From NCBI GenBank assembly GCA_017562135.1, contig QEYB01001312.1, positions 1,178,001 to 1,242,000 of the forward strand: DNA of 64,000 nucleotides, in the 5' to 3' direction. Of this stretch, positions 12,001 to 23,605 are shown piece after piece. The position numbers and the translations under genes were made by a program. A model generated the notes under the pieces. It saw only the letters and a list, made by a program, of their open reading frames with translations. It searched no databases and was not told where the DNA came from. How positions within the stretch are numbered: the first letter of the stretch is position 1; the number at the start of each line of letters is the position of its first letter. Source of the stretch: Dipylidium caninum (lineage: Eukaryota > Platyhelminthes > Cestoda > Cyclophyllidea > Dipylidiidae).

Positions 12001-15000
12001 TCTCGGTCTTGCATAATTCGTTTAGTGAGGAGACCTAATCGCAAAATATCAGCAGGAATTGAATCTCCGTTAAGCTTTACCAGAAGTATCTAGACCTAAA
12101 AATGAATAAGGGAAGGAAAGTTATGCAACGGCTTGCGAGTCATCTGCATTCATAAATAAAACACCGAAAGCATGGACAACTAAATAACTACTTGTCGAGT
12201 GTTATCATTTCCAAAGTGGTTCCTCCGCATATAGCACGATTCCGATCTTATCCTCGTTGGTTCCGCAATAGCATTAACGACGCCTTCTGATGAGTCGGAG
12301 AGACTTTGAAGTTGCGCCAGGAAGGCGATGTAAACAACGGGGTGATTAAATCTCCACCCACACCTAATTTGAATGACTATTCGTGTGCCGGGAAATTCCC
12401 ATCCCACGATGTGCACTTCTGCATCTTTCCTTTTTCTCAGAATATCTGCCTCAACGGCGGTCACTGTACAAGCCGTCCGCGGGGGGTCCAAGTTCCCTTA
12501 TACTCTCTCGACCCCGCACTGAAGACGGAGTACTTCGTTTGCCAGTGTCCTCCGCGGTTCAGCGGTCCACGTTGCGAATTTCAGACGCCCAGCTGTGACG
12601 ACGTGAATATCTGTCAAAATGGCGGTGTTTGTGCCGTTGAAGGCTCGCGCCTCAAATGTGTCTGCCCCCGAGGCTTAGGTGGGACTTTCTGTGAGGTTGA
12701 TTTGATGGATGAGTGCGCCCAAGCTGGAAATTGCCTCAACGGCGGCAAATGCATCGACGGTCTCGGCAACTACACCTGCGAATGTCCACCTGGTTCGTGT
12801 GAAAAAAAATGCCTACTGACTCCTCATGTGTAGATATTTTATTGTGTGGTTTTTGGCGTGTAGGCTACTGTGGGGAGAGGTGCGAGCTAAGTGGATTTGC
12901 GTGTGCGTTGGAAGCGGCCACAGATCCCAAACACTGGCCCGGAGAAGCTGTCGAAGCTCGACTTTGTGAGCTGGCCGAGTGCCACCGTAAGGCTAACAAT
13001 GGGCACTGCGATCCCGAGTGTGATCGGTTCACTTGTGGTTTCGATGCTGGTGAATGCCTATACACTACCCAACCTCGTATCAGTCCACTTTCAACCTATG
13101 AAAGCAAAATGAACAAGGCCCTCCCGTGGGCCAACTGTACCGTCATTCAGGAGAAAGGGATACCCTGCCACCTACGCTTTGGTGATGGGAAATGCGACTC
13201 TGAGTGCAATTCTGAGCCCTGCCTCTTTGATGGTTGGGACTGTCGTGTAGAACCTGTCACAGTACGTCACTGGTCTTCTCCACCCCTATTGCACCCTTGA
13301 GTTCCCTCATGAGGCTTTCTTTGCTCTCCTTTCAGCAGCAAACGAGTCGAACATTTTTCCGAGCACAACACCCTCCAGAGCCTTCGAAGCCGGTCGAAGG
13401 CAGTTTGATCCTTCTCCTTGGTATTCCGCCCTCAGAATTGCTACCAGAAGACGAGGAAAAGCGCGACTTAAAACGTCGATTCCTCGATGGTTTGGGGGCC
13501 CTTTTACGTGTCCGCGTGCGTATTAGACAACAGCCGAGGACCGGTGCTCCGATGGTCTATCCGGTGCCTCTGGCAACCATCCAGAAGACGGCTTTAAGCC
13601 TCGGTTCCCCCAGGGATCCCTTCTGGACTCTTCATGACACCAATGCTAGAGTGAATGTCTCCATAAACCGTCTTATTATTGACCAGGGCATTGATGAGGG
13701 ATTGTCATCGTATGCTGTGGTCAAACTAAGCCAAGTGCTTTCGCAAATAGCTGCCGTAAACAATTTGTCGGTTAAGACCGTCAATCCGTACGTCAGAAGA
13801 CGTCGTGACGCCTCCGAGACGAGAATGGGAAGTCGAGTTTTTTTTGAGGTTCAGGATACTAAGTGTCAACCCTCTGGTAAGCATTCAACGACTCTCTTTT
13901 CTCAAGGTATATGAAGTGGGGAATATTATGAAATGGTGGTTGTGTTGTATGCATTAGAGGGAGGAGGAAGTTGCTTCCACAACGTGGACACAGCTGCACA
14001 GTTCATCTCTGCTGCCCTTCGCACTCGACGTTACACACCACCTGTTGATATTCTCTCCGTTGAAACGGCTTCTCCAGAGGCACTGCAAGAGATTCTTTCT
14101 GAGGAACAGTTCGGCGGTGGTCATGTTGATTCGGCTCATGGACGTCTGGAACTGCGCGGGACCTTGGTCTACTGCCTCATTGGTCTCATTTGTGGCCTCG
14201 TTCTCATCGCCCTTTTGGGTGTTCTCTATGGCATCATGCAACGTCGGGCGCAGGCTCAAGAACTCGGACCTGGCTCCGAACTCGTAAAAAAGGTTGGTGG
14301 GAGCGAAACACTTTTACATTTGTCTGTAGGATGAATTAATGAAACTTTTTACGCCAGATCAAGACGACATCAACTTGGTACCCTCGCAACTCCGCCTCAC
14401 GTGAAGGCAGGCATCAACAAGGCGGTAGTGGTGGTGGGAGCTGTGGAATGTTTGGAGGTTTTGTCGGCCTTTCAGGCGGTGGAGCGACCTCTGCTTCACC
14501 GTCCCTGGCTCCCCACGCTCGTACTCGTGCCATGGATACGCCGCGTAGCTCCCACTTGCCCCTCTGGTCAAGGGAACGTGCTCTCGCCGCAACAGGGGGA
14601 AAGATGGTCCTACGTTCTGCCCCCTACCCACCGCAGCCGGCTCCGTCTTCTACGACGACGGGTTATTCGCAAGTATTTGCCACCACGACTGCCGATGGAT
14701 CGGTGAGCATGATCACTTCCAAGTTACGTACACCTGAAAAACAGCTAATAGTAGAGAAAAATTATTGCAGTTTGGTGTCACATCGGATTTGACAGCAAAC
14801 GCTCCACTGCTTATGACTACGACTCAAATGCCTCAAGTAGACGTGAAGGCTTACTTCATGAGTCTCATGGAACACTTGGTGAGTGGTGATGGCCTAACGG
14901 AGCCCTTTACCGAGGGGTTGGTGGAGAAATTGGAGTATCTGCGAAGCATGGAGGTGCAGCGGCCAGATGTGCCAACAACCTACCGCGGTGCTGGAGGCAC

Positions 15001-16909
15001 GGGACAGAGACATGGAAAACGAACCCAGACCCACTCTCTCCTCGGTCAGCTTTTGACCAGCACTCTGCCGGAGACAGGGGAGACCCTGCTGCACCTTGCT
15101 GCACGGTAAGGTTAGAGAGAGGGAAGCCATTAAGTAAATTAGGAGTTAACGCGTGTAATTTTACATGGACTCAGATATAATTGTGCAAGTGCGCTGTCTG
15201 CGCTTTTAAATGCGGGTGCGGACCCTTACGCCGTGGACGCCCAGGGGAACAGCGTCCTTCTTACCGCGGTTAATGCCTCCGCCGTTGACGCCGCTCGAGC
15301 TCTTTTGGTCTCTAGTCAAGTCGCCGCCGACCTTCCACGTCTTTTTGTCGCCTGTCCCACTGAGGACAAAACTACCGCACTTATTCAGGCTGTCAAAGTC
15401 GCAGACATTGGTGAGCTTTCTTTTACCTCTTCGTCCTTCGTAACTCATAATGCAAATGATTATCGCCTCTCCTTTGCAGAAATGGTTGAATTGCTGCTGC
15501 AGACAATGGCGAATCTTATCCCTGAACCGTCCTCCTTACAAATAGCTCCACCCGGACCTAATTTAGTCGGTCATTCCTCCTCACTCGTGCAAAATAGGCG
15601 TCCGCTGGGACTCGACCCAAGACCGGGCTACTCTCGTCTGTACCAGACGACGACATCTGCCAACAGTGTATCCCCTGCTAGCACCGCGACAGTGACGATG
15701 AACAGTGCCGTCGCGGATGAGGCTGCCGGAGGAGGCGGTGGTCTTTCGACTAATTCGTTCGGTGTCAACGCCACCGACGGGGAGGGTCGAACTGCCCTTC
15801 ACTGGGCCGCGGTGACCGAACAGCCGGCAATGGTGCAACTACTCCTTCGAGCTGGCGCCTCCCACGATGTCCAGACGGTGCACGAAGAGACGCCGCTTAC
15901 CCTGGCAGCTCGCGAGGGTTCAGTGGAGGCTTGCTCCATGCTCCTTGCTGCTGGAGCTAATGTTGAGATCGCTGACTACCTCGATCGCACGCCACGCCAA
16001 TTGGCGGCACAGCATGGCCACGCAGAAGTGGTACAACTTCTCCAGGTTTATTCTTCTGCCTCACACCCTTCTCATCCCCACCCACAACAGCCACAGCCCC
16101 TTTCGAACACTGTTCAACAGCACCAGTACTCCCGACGCACGGCTCCCTATCCCCAACCCGCTTTCTTCCAACAAACCAGCCCTCCCCGGTACTACCGGCC
16201 TCCTGCCGGCGCACCTGTGGGCCACGTCTATTGCGACGGCCCCTCGTACGAGAAAAGAACTACTTACGAACCGCCGGACTACTCGGCCTACGGGGGGGGC
16301 GAGAGCTTCTTGATGCAGCTAGTCCCTTCAACCATTGCGGATGCGGTAATTACGACAAACAGCAGCAGCAGTAGCAGTACGGCGGTAACCACGGTGACAA
16401 CCACTACTGCCTCAACGAGCGAGGAAGAGGACGCAACCACTCTCACCACCTCGAAGGCGTATTTTTTTGACCAACCACCGCTACCGCCATCGCAGTTATC
16501 GGGAGTGGAGGGTTTCACTCCGTCCTCAGTTGGTGGTGGCGGTGGTTATAGTAGTGCCGACGTGAGTTGGACGGGACGTGGACAACCGCCAATGTCGGGA
16601 GCAGCAACGGGAGCGACGAATGGTCATACGCCAAGTTCAGACACGGAGTCGCCTGCTCACTGGTCCTCACCCAGTCCGACAGCTATTTCCCCCCCTCTGG
16701 CGCCTCCCAAGATGACAGTGGCCAGTTCGGGGCCGTATCAAGTGGGTCGAGGCCCCGCAACCAACAACACCGCCACCTGCTGTCTGACCGGGCACAAGGC
16801 AGGCTACGTTGTGAGCCATCCGACCGTCTCCACTGGTGCCTTCGGCGTGCCTTACGCCCCGTCGGTGGCTTCGGACGACTGCATCAAATTGGAGCCCGGG
16901 GTGTTCTGA
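1..16909 (+). CDS. Notch: Notch receptor, 3' part of gene (5' exons lie before the window)
   Basis: Single-pass receptor whose intracellular part is released by proteolysis and acts with a CSL protein in the nucleus (family knowledge). Exons read: 1-11, 4329-4601, 6211-6461, 8544-8690, 11039-11485, 12441-12792, 12864-13261, 13336-13876, 13958-14292, 14358-14702, 14771-15105, 15175-15410, 15480-16909. All have GT/AG borders and matching phases, giving about 1,699 residues before TGA at 16907. Domain order is the Notch order: ten EGF-like repeats, two LNR modules, heterodimerisation domain with a furin-type site, membrane span, W-Y-P RAM-like motif, ankyrin repeats, then an S/T/P/G-rich tail. 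The acceptor at 13958 is ambiguous by 3-9 bases because several AGs are in phase. Odd: LNR-C is missing, the ankyrin domain carries an insert of about 80 residues, and one EGF carries a 65-residue insert. No AATAAA seen in the first few hundred bases after the stop. Confidence 0.95.
2505..2553. repeat. (TG)n followed by (GGGTGC)n, Notch intron
   Basis: A TG dinucleotide run passes into three to four copies of a GGGTGC-type hexamer, within the first Notch intron of the window (12-4328). Confidence 0.9.
3263..3290. repeat. (GAG)n microsatellite, Notch intron
   Basis: About nine perfect GAG/GGA units in the intron 12-4328. It would code a glutamate run if read, but it lies in no supported exon. 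Confidence 0.95.
8331..8486. repeat. CA-rich low-complexity tract, Notch intron
   Basis: Repeated ACACAC blocks lie just upstream of the EGF exon at 8544. They lengthen the open frame in front of that exon, but the acceptor at 8543 and the EGF consensus show that the exon begins later. Confidence 0.7.
10441..10478. repeat. (CAT)n-(GT)n compound microsatellite, Notch intron
   Basis: Six CAT units run straight into about ten GT units within the intron between the EGF exons ending at 8690 and starting at 11039. Confidence 0.95.
12965..13243 (+). other. Notch LNR modules A and B (LNR-C absent)
   Basis: Two Lin-12/Notch repeats are encoded in exon 12864-13261. LNR-A (12965-13057) runs C-E-L-A-E-C to G-E-C. 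LNR-B (13136-13243) runs from C-T-V-I to D-G-W-D-C and carries the G-D-G-K-C-D-S-E-C core that coordinates calcium. Known Notch receptors have three LNRs that cover the cleavage site. Here the heterodimerisation domain starts right after LNR-B. The intervening intron (13262-13335, 74 bases) is too short to hide a third module. Confidence 0.85.
13336..14292 (+). other. Notch heterodimerisation domain, S1 furin site and membrane span
   Basis: Exons 13336-13876 and 13958-14292. The first starts with the hydrophobic strand typical of the NOD domain (L-I-L-L-L-G-I-P-P). Four arginines at 13795-13806 (V-R-R-R-R-D) fit the S1 furin cleavage site that splits the receptor into two chains. The second exon continues the domain (C-F-H-N-V-D-T-A-A), then encodes a hydrophobic span at about 14161-14234 ending in Q-R-R, the stop-transfer side. 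The S2 and S3 cleavage sites should lie just before and within this span, but I cannot place them exactly. Confidence 0.88.
14358..16909 (+). other. Notch intracellular domain (RAM, ankyrin repeats, tail)
   Basis: T-W-Y-P at 14373-14384 matches the W-x-P RAM motif that binds CSL. After a G/S-rich linker come ankyrin repeats: G-E-T-L-L-H-L-A-A-R (exon 14771-15105), N-A-G-A-D-P (exon 15175), then R-T-A-L-H-W-A-A, E-E-T-P-L-T-L-A-A-R-E-G-S and L-D-R-T-P-R-Q-L-A in the last exon, as in other Notch proteins. About 80 S/T/G/P-rich residues (15521-15760) interrupt the ankyrin stack before R-T-A-L-H-W. The tail is rich in S, T, P and Q; the piece S-D-T-E-S-P-A-H-W-S-S-P-S-P looks PEST-like, as expected for turnover. 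The last residues include I-K-L-E, a SUMO-type consensus (16883-16894). Confidence 0.9.
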
Positions 16910-18955
16910 TGCACGCGCGTAGGAACAGCAGCACTCGTGTACAGAGTCTCACCACTCCCCGCTCCGTTGCCTGGTACCAAGGGCGGTCAGTATTTTGATC
17001 CACGCATTCCTGTTTTCACCGTTGTCGCCACCTTTAATAGAAGCAGCTCTCGCATTTCTACGGCGCCAATTTCCCCCTCCTCTCTTTCCTCTTCCCCCAG
17101 CCCCCACCTGGTCCTGCCCCTACCCACACCGAGGTTCGAGCAAGCAGCGTGTGCCTGTCTCGTGCATGTCAGAACATATACCGATGTACATTGTATATAT
17201 TATATACTATTAATATTACGGCTACTTATGCGACGTAGCACTTGCCCTTTCCTGTCCTCTTCCTCTCCTCCGCCCCTCCGCCCCTCTTTTCCACTACGCG
17301 TCGAATCACGTGACAAGGATAATAACATATTTTGAATGCGCAAGTTCCAGGGCGTTGTCTTCGACTGTTGTGGTAATTCAAGGCAAGGTTGACGTTAAGC
17401 TGAAGGAATGGCGTGGCTGTACTACAAGAAGCTAGTCGCAGTGGCCACACCGAGAGGAGAAAAGAGGAGTGGGCCCTTCCCTCCGTCATTCCTAATCTCA
17501 TCGTGAGCGGGCTTGTGTAAGAGCCTGGGATTTGAGACTCCACAGCTCAGACCTTGGGAAATGAAACTCCTCGTCTCCATGTATTCGTAGTGAGCAACGA
17601 GGTATCTTCTCTTATTCCCTGGGCCCTTAGTCGTTGCAATTTCTGCTCTCCTATCCCGAGGTAAATATCACTATTTTTCGAGAGGTTACTTTTTCTCCCT
17701 CACCGATTGACGCCATGCAGTATTAGGAGGTGAGAATGGGCGCAAACCCCAACGGCATCCCATTGTTCGAGTCATTCTGACCTGGACCCGACGTATCTGC
17801 CGTGGTTCCAGTCAGCAAATGTTCGGCCACCTTTGCCTCCGAAGGGGTCCAGACATCCGGTGGAAACAAAAATTTTCTCATCAGATGACCTGGTGCAAAA
17901 TTAGCGCCGGAGAAGGAAGCGGAATGGGGCGAGTGGCTCTGCGGCTGAGTATACGCTTGAGCAGCTTAGAGTGCGCCTGTGTTGACAACCGTCAGCGCAA
18001 TATGCTTATTTTTCGAGCGACGAGCCGCCGCGGATCCCGCACACACCCTCCCTCGTGGCATCCAAAGTACCTTTGTTATATGCACTCGTTCGACCGAAAG
18101 TGTCTTCTCCACGATGGCGGAGGGCTCGGAAGTGCCTGTGCGCTTCTAACCATTTATTCATTTCACTCATGAGCTTCCAGGTATCCTCTAACTCAAAAAT
18201 TTCGACTGGTGGAGGAGGGGTCTGGTTATATGCTGAGGTGAGACTGGATTAACCGAACTGGCTCGGGAGCCAAACTCCAAGCCGCGAAGCGACCGAGGCA
18301 AGGAGTTGAAATGATGCGGATTAATGCGGATGAAAATCCACTCGCTCGACGGCGCGGGACGATGCGAGACAGCTCAGCCAGAAGAGTAAAACGTGTATAT
18401 TGGTCTGAAAAAAAACTATGATTTCCACTTCCCAAAAAACGAACAGTACTGAAGAGGTCATAAGCATGCCCATTAATCTTAGGAGGCTGCACAAATTGCG
18501 AACTTTGCCACCACTTGGCAACACTTTTTATATGCTAGTTTTACAAACTTCTACTTAAATATCATTCTCTGTAAGGTACAAACACTTTACTTTGTCTGAC
18601 AGAGTCTAAATCTACTATTAGCAAACCTTGAACTACTAAGGACGTCTGTCTGATGTGAAAACGGAACCGTGATACCGTGAGATTTGGCGACTAGAAGGCT
18701 CTAATCGTAAATGGCTTTTTGATTGTTAGCCAAAGCACCGCTAAATAATAAGGGATGTTGGCAGAGCCACACAGAGTCTACTCTTTCGCCGCCGTTGCAG
18801 CCATGACCGAGAATATCGAAGGCTTTTGGTGTTTTACTTTTAGCTCCGATTGCTGGGCGGCTTTCCTTACCAGTCCGAGAGCTTACCTTGTTCGTTGGTT
18901 TTGGCGCTTTGTCATTATGACCGCTTTCCCGTGGTACAGCCTCCTCAGGATAATC
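16910..18955. other. Intergenic, tail-to-tail between Notch and capping enzyme
   Basis: Holds the Notch 3' UTR (end not defined, no canonical AATAAA seen) and the terminator side of the capping enzyme gene. Pyrimidine-rich runs occur at about 17050-17110 and 17255-17295. The open frames here are short and show no family motif. No gene recognised. Confidence 0.6.
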
Positions 18956-18961
18956 TTTATT
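18956..18961 (-). terminator. Poly(A) signal of capping enzyme gene, overlapping stop codon
   Basis: On the minus strand the TGA stop (18963-18961) is followed by ATAAA, so the last A of the stop is the first A of an AATAAA hexamer. If used, the 3' UTR would be only a few tens of bases. Confidence 0.5.
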
Positions 18962-21900
18962 CATTCCACCGGTTTTAAGAGTTTCAGCACATCATTAACA
19001 ATTGTGTGCGCGGCTGCTTCATTTCTTGGAAAAGTTCCCGTGATGTACAAATTCGGCCCGCCTTTTACGATGTAGCAGGTAGATGGGGAGGGAACAAACT
19101 GCAGTACCATTTGAAGGTAAGGGTCGGAAGGAATACCTAAAAACCTTAAACATATTGCCCACTCTGACACTGTTGAGATTAATGAAAGGCGGCGTTGCCT
19201 ATAAAATCGGCACAGTGCATGGGAACTTAGGGAAACCGTCACTTTTCAGTATCAACTTTGTCAAAATGGCTCAGTCTGCGCATTCAATAATATTGCGAGT
19301 TCCACAAAGAAGGGAATAATGCGAACAGACAGATGACGTTTGACGGCTATTTCCCATTTCACTCGTCACACAATCGCCCAGCCGCTAAAGCCAGCGGTGT
19401 TAACCTACGATTAATGTGTGAGCCCCTCGCCGAGCTCCGGCGTCTGCGAGAAGACGTCCGCCCGCCGAGGTGATAATGTGCTCATGCGGACTCCCACCGC
19501 GCATAGTGTTAAGCCCCACGCGGTCAGCGGTCGCTCCTCGTAATCACACAGAGAGATTTGATCGTCTGTTAGAGACTCACCGCCTTACCCTCTTACCTCT
19601 CTGGTCATGTCTCGCTACAATAGAAGAAATATCTCGGGAATTATATCCGATGAGAGTGGAATTGACACCACTTCATGCCACAAATATGCCAAAATAGATA
19701 TGACTCCCCGCTGTTCTCTAGGACGGTTAAACGAGGTTGAAAACATTCTCAGAAAAAAAACAGGAAGGCGATTTTTCTGGAAATGCGGCTCTATTTACAG
19801 GATGCATTAAGGAAGCGGATAAAAAAGCTAGGGGATCGCAGTGTCACGAGAATCACTAGATTTCGATGCCTCTCGCTTCGAACGTTTCTCCATCTCTCGC
19901 AGGCAAGCCTGGCGCCACTTCGACACCAATCCAACGACATGTTCTGCTGTAACGGGGTACTGGATACTCTCCATAATTGCTAGATTAATAGCAAATAAAC
20001 GTATACGTACGAGAACCAGGATGAAAGGAAAAAAGGGGAGAAGGGAACTCACAACGACCGACGAGGAAGTGATTTGGCTCAGTCTTATCGGTACGTACTC
20101 GCAGAACCTTCCAGCCAGGAATGGTGAAGTCTAAACAGCACTCGACAATTTTGCCGTTAAGATCTTGGTCTCGAGAAGACACCCGGGCCAAATGGGCGAC
20201 TGGCACTGCGGACCCGGCCAAGTACAACTCGCCCACGTATCGACTTACCTCCCTGCACGAAGAAAAGCGCGGTGGTAATGAGGTTTGCAGAAACTAAGAG
20301 CAGTACGTCCGTGAAAATGGGGACTCAACGCTTTACTGCAAAAAACACTTGCACCATGATGAACTGAAAATAATACGACAAGCTAACCATAGACAAAAAC
20401 CAGATAACTAACGTGAGCCAGATACATGTAATGAAACAAAATCAGCCCCCAATAAAATGTAGTTGGGGTTCAACATTATTGGAGAAGGCAAAACGGGGTG
20501 GGATCAGGGCGAAGTGATAACGCCGGACACATCTCACTACACCGGTAGAAGGGGACTTCGGGAGTCAGGAAATCATGACTATGTTTTCCAATACAAACCA
20601 AAAACGATTTTTGTTTCATCTAAATTGCGCAAATCCCATTTCGAGCGAGTCATCGAAGAAATACTAGAAACTCACCCAAGTGCTGTGTGATACCGAATTC
20701 GGCAACGAAAGTCAATGGTATTCAGTTGCGGCGGCTTCCACTTCAAGGTCTCGTTACAGGTGCCCAGCACGTAGAAATTTTGCTGTCCTGCCGGCTGAAA
20801 AATGAGTCCGTCGGTCTCGTGCTGCAGAGCTTCCCGTTTGGGATTGATTAGCTGAAAAGGTAAAAGATAAAGAATAGAGAACATAGCTACTGTATGACCC
20901 ACCTTATCGACAAAGATTTATGATAACTACTGGGACGAGCATGTAGTGGCATTGCAAAAAATTGCACACAGCCACTGCCAAGTCTATGTGCTGAATGGTG
21001 CTAGGAAAAGATGAGCCTAAGAATTTACGGCGCACCAACATCCGAAACACCTGCCGATGAGCTAGGCGATCAGTGTTACGAAGTTATCCACTGATTGCCC
21101 TGACTAATCCACTAGCCATAAAAACGGACAAGAATCTTACAGAAAAATAAATCTCGATGATCTAGCGGTGCGATATAAACGGATATCACACTGCATGTAT
21201 ACACGTGTCTTTACTTACTTACTATTATAAAGACCTGACAGTTAGCAAAACTGATTTGCAAAACCAAACCTCGTGTTGGTTCCTTGTCAAGATTCACAAA
21301 GAATATAAAACATGTATCAATGAATCAGACGGAAATACCTATCGATGCATACAAGAGACAGAGTTCCTATCGCGGTCCGGCTGGTAAAGCGTCAAACCAC
21401 GTACTACACACTCACTACTCATATCATTCGCCGATACTGATCCGAATTAAACACTACTCAAGAAGAGTTTTCGACATATGTGAAACTAATAAAATCGGTC
21501 AAGATTACCTCAGAGACATGCTCCAGCGGGTAAAATGGTTTCTTCCGTACAGAAAATGTCTGCTTGGCAAAATTTACTAGATTCTTGTGACCCGCATCAT
21601 TCCTAGGCCGGAGGACGCAGTTTTCAATGTAATTTAATCGAATTTCAAATGGTTTCTTCCCACACGGATAGCCATGAATGACCACCGCATCAAAGACTAA
21701 GAACTTGATTGGTCTGTCTGGTGTGTTATCGAAGGCCACAAGTTCACCGTCGAGCAGGGTATTCACCAGATGACCACCTGGTTCGACCATAAAATCGGAG
21801 GGGGCAGCGTCTTCCCGTTGGGCCTGCAATGCCGCCTGTAACCACCGGGCCGTAGGGAACTCCAAACATCCTACCTTGAACACGAAATTACCGCGATCGA

Positions 21901-23605
21901 TGAGGTAAACACGTCGCGGACCGTGAATGAGCATAAGATACCTTGTTCCATCCGACTTATAAGTTACGGCGTAGGGACTATCCACAATTAAATTGGCATT
22001 GCGACGGGTCATCGAAATAGGTTGGCTGCCACGGAAACGGAGGGTGGGATCACAATTGAGCGGGAGGTGGAGGGGCTCTCGAACGATGATCTCGGCAAGA
22101 TTAGAAACCGGAGGATGCAAGGGCTCATTTTCTGAGCTCTCCCCGCGCTGCCAGACGCCTCCCAGTTTCATAAGAAAGTCTACCACGGTGCGGACAAGAT
22201 GTGCTTCCTTGGAGGCCTGATCGAGAGTCTCGACATCTATCACGCCCTCCATCAACTTTGGTTGACCAGGTGGCGGTGGGGGCAAGCGGGTAACGAAGGC
22301 CGACTTGGAGGGTACCACAACTAATCCATCATTTGCGTCACTTACGTCGTCGTGTTCAGGCGAATTTTCGGAATGTTTGCGCTTCCGTGAAGAAGAGGGG
22401 AGGTCCCCGTTTTCAGGAGTATCTTCTGCATTACAAAATACCTCAACTGAGCAAACAGAGCCACAAAAGAGAGCTGGTACAACTAGCTATAAATTTCCTT
22501 ACAAGTGACAAAATTACTAAGTAATAAAATTTATGCCAAACATAATAAATTCTCATTGAGTACTTAAATAAATGATATTCCATACTTTAACTGTTGATAT
22601 TTTAATGGAGTGTTTCTCGTTTATAGACAAAATGATTACTAATTTAGAGTAGAGGGGGAAGACGGTGGGGATATCAAAAAAGGTTATGCGAATGTATCCA
22701 AACTCCACATTGGTTTTTAATAGGGAAGAAAAATATACTCAAAAAGCGAGTCAAGTTGCCTAGAAAAGTGTAATGTTAGTGCGACTCACAAAAAGTCTAA
22801 TTAAAATAAACATACAGAAATCCCGCATAAGTAAATGGTAATGGTAAGAGCGTACCACAACACCAATCGGGGAGTTTCGGAGCAGGCGGGCAATCAGCAG
22901 GATCATCGAATCGTTTGTAGAGTTCCGCGATGTAGTCCGGCTTGTATATGCCTGGGGGTCGAGCTTCTGCGAACAACTTCAGCGCAATTTCAAGACTGTA
23001 CAGAGAGTAAAGTCCCTATTATTCAGGCGGCCAAAAAGGAAGTGATACAAACGGCCTGGCCCACCTGTAGTTCCACTCGCGAACGACATAAGCTACGATC
23101 ATGAAACCGGTCCTATTGAAACCGTGAGTACAATGAACACCAATTTTTCTCCCCGTGTCCTTGTTCTTTGATACGAAATTATTCACCACGCCAATAAAAA
23201 GATTCACTTGTTCTACTGTGGGACATTCCTCATTGCCTTTACAGGCAATCTTTACGTAAGTGCAACCGCGTTCTTCTATTTCCCTTCGATGATAAAAACG
23301 AGTCGATTTCGTGAGATCAAAGACAAGACCTAGTTGGCACTAAACAAAGTAAATAGATAAATGTAACAGCGTTAACGTTTGTATTGTAAAAGTGATAGTA
23401 TTTCAAATCAAACATTCGTTATACTAACCGGTTTAACATGATCGAACAAACTGTCGGGCTCAAAAATATCATCAGTGGGGATAAAGTCGGCATATTTCCG
23501 GTCAAGAGGAGTTTTGAAAGGGATAAATAAATCGGCAAGGAGGCTTCCCACGGGAGGGCACTTTAACCATCTTGGAGGTAATAACAGCACCCGACGATTA
23601 CTCAT
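18961..23605 (-). CDS. RNGTT: mRNA capping enzyme (RNA 5'-triphosphatase and guanylyltransferase)
   Basis: Bifunctional nuclear enzyme that removes the 5' gamma-phosphate of nascent mRNA and adds GMP. Seven exons on the minus strand: 23605-23429, 23339-23065, 22995-22856, 22425-21509, 20851-20676, 20252-20053, 19061-18961. They sum to 1,986 bases, 661 residues (human is about 600). The N-terminal triphosphatase has L-P-P-R-W-L-K-C-P and the cysteine phosphatase loop [10 protein letters not shown] (23106-23135). The linker has a basic S-R-K-R-K-H stretch. The guanylyltransferase has motif I K-S-D-G-T-R-Y (21938-21958; Lys is the GMP attachment site), L-L-D-G-E-L, D-G-L-I-F-Q-P, L-K-W-K-P-P and R-T-D-K in order. 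ATG 23605 fits the family N-terminus; a splice acceptor lies 3 bases upstream. The last exon junction is less certain because the C-terminal part is divergent. Notch is convergent; TBL1 lies upstream on the same strand. Confidence 0.93.

Larger units (their letters stand above)
4329..12888 (+). other. Notch EGF-like repeat array (ten repeats over six exons)
   Basis: Spliced exons 4329-4601, 6211-6461, 8544-8690, 11039-11485, 12441-12792 and the start of 12864-13261 encode ten EGF-like modules with six cysteines each. Calcium-binding consensus starts are visible as D-I-D-E-C (exon 6211) and M-D-E-C (exon 12441). The junctions rebuild modules exactly: R-F-T-G|L-Q-C across 4601/6211, C-S-N-Q|T-C-Q-N-G-G across 8690/11039, A-G-G-G|N-I-C-L-N-G-G across 11485/12441. 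These are the membrane-proximal repeats; the ligand-binding ones would lie upstream. One repeat (exon 11039) has 65 residues between its first and second cysteine. Introns here are long (1.0-4.3 kb in four cases) and hold simple repeats but no other gene that I can see. Confidence 0.9.
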
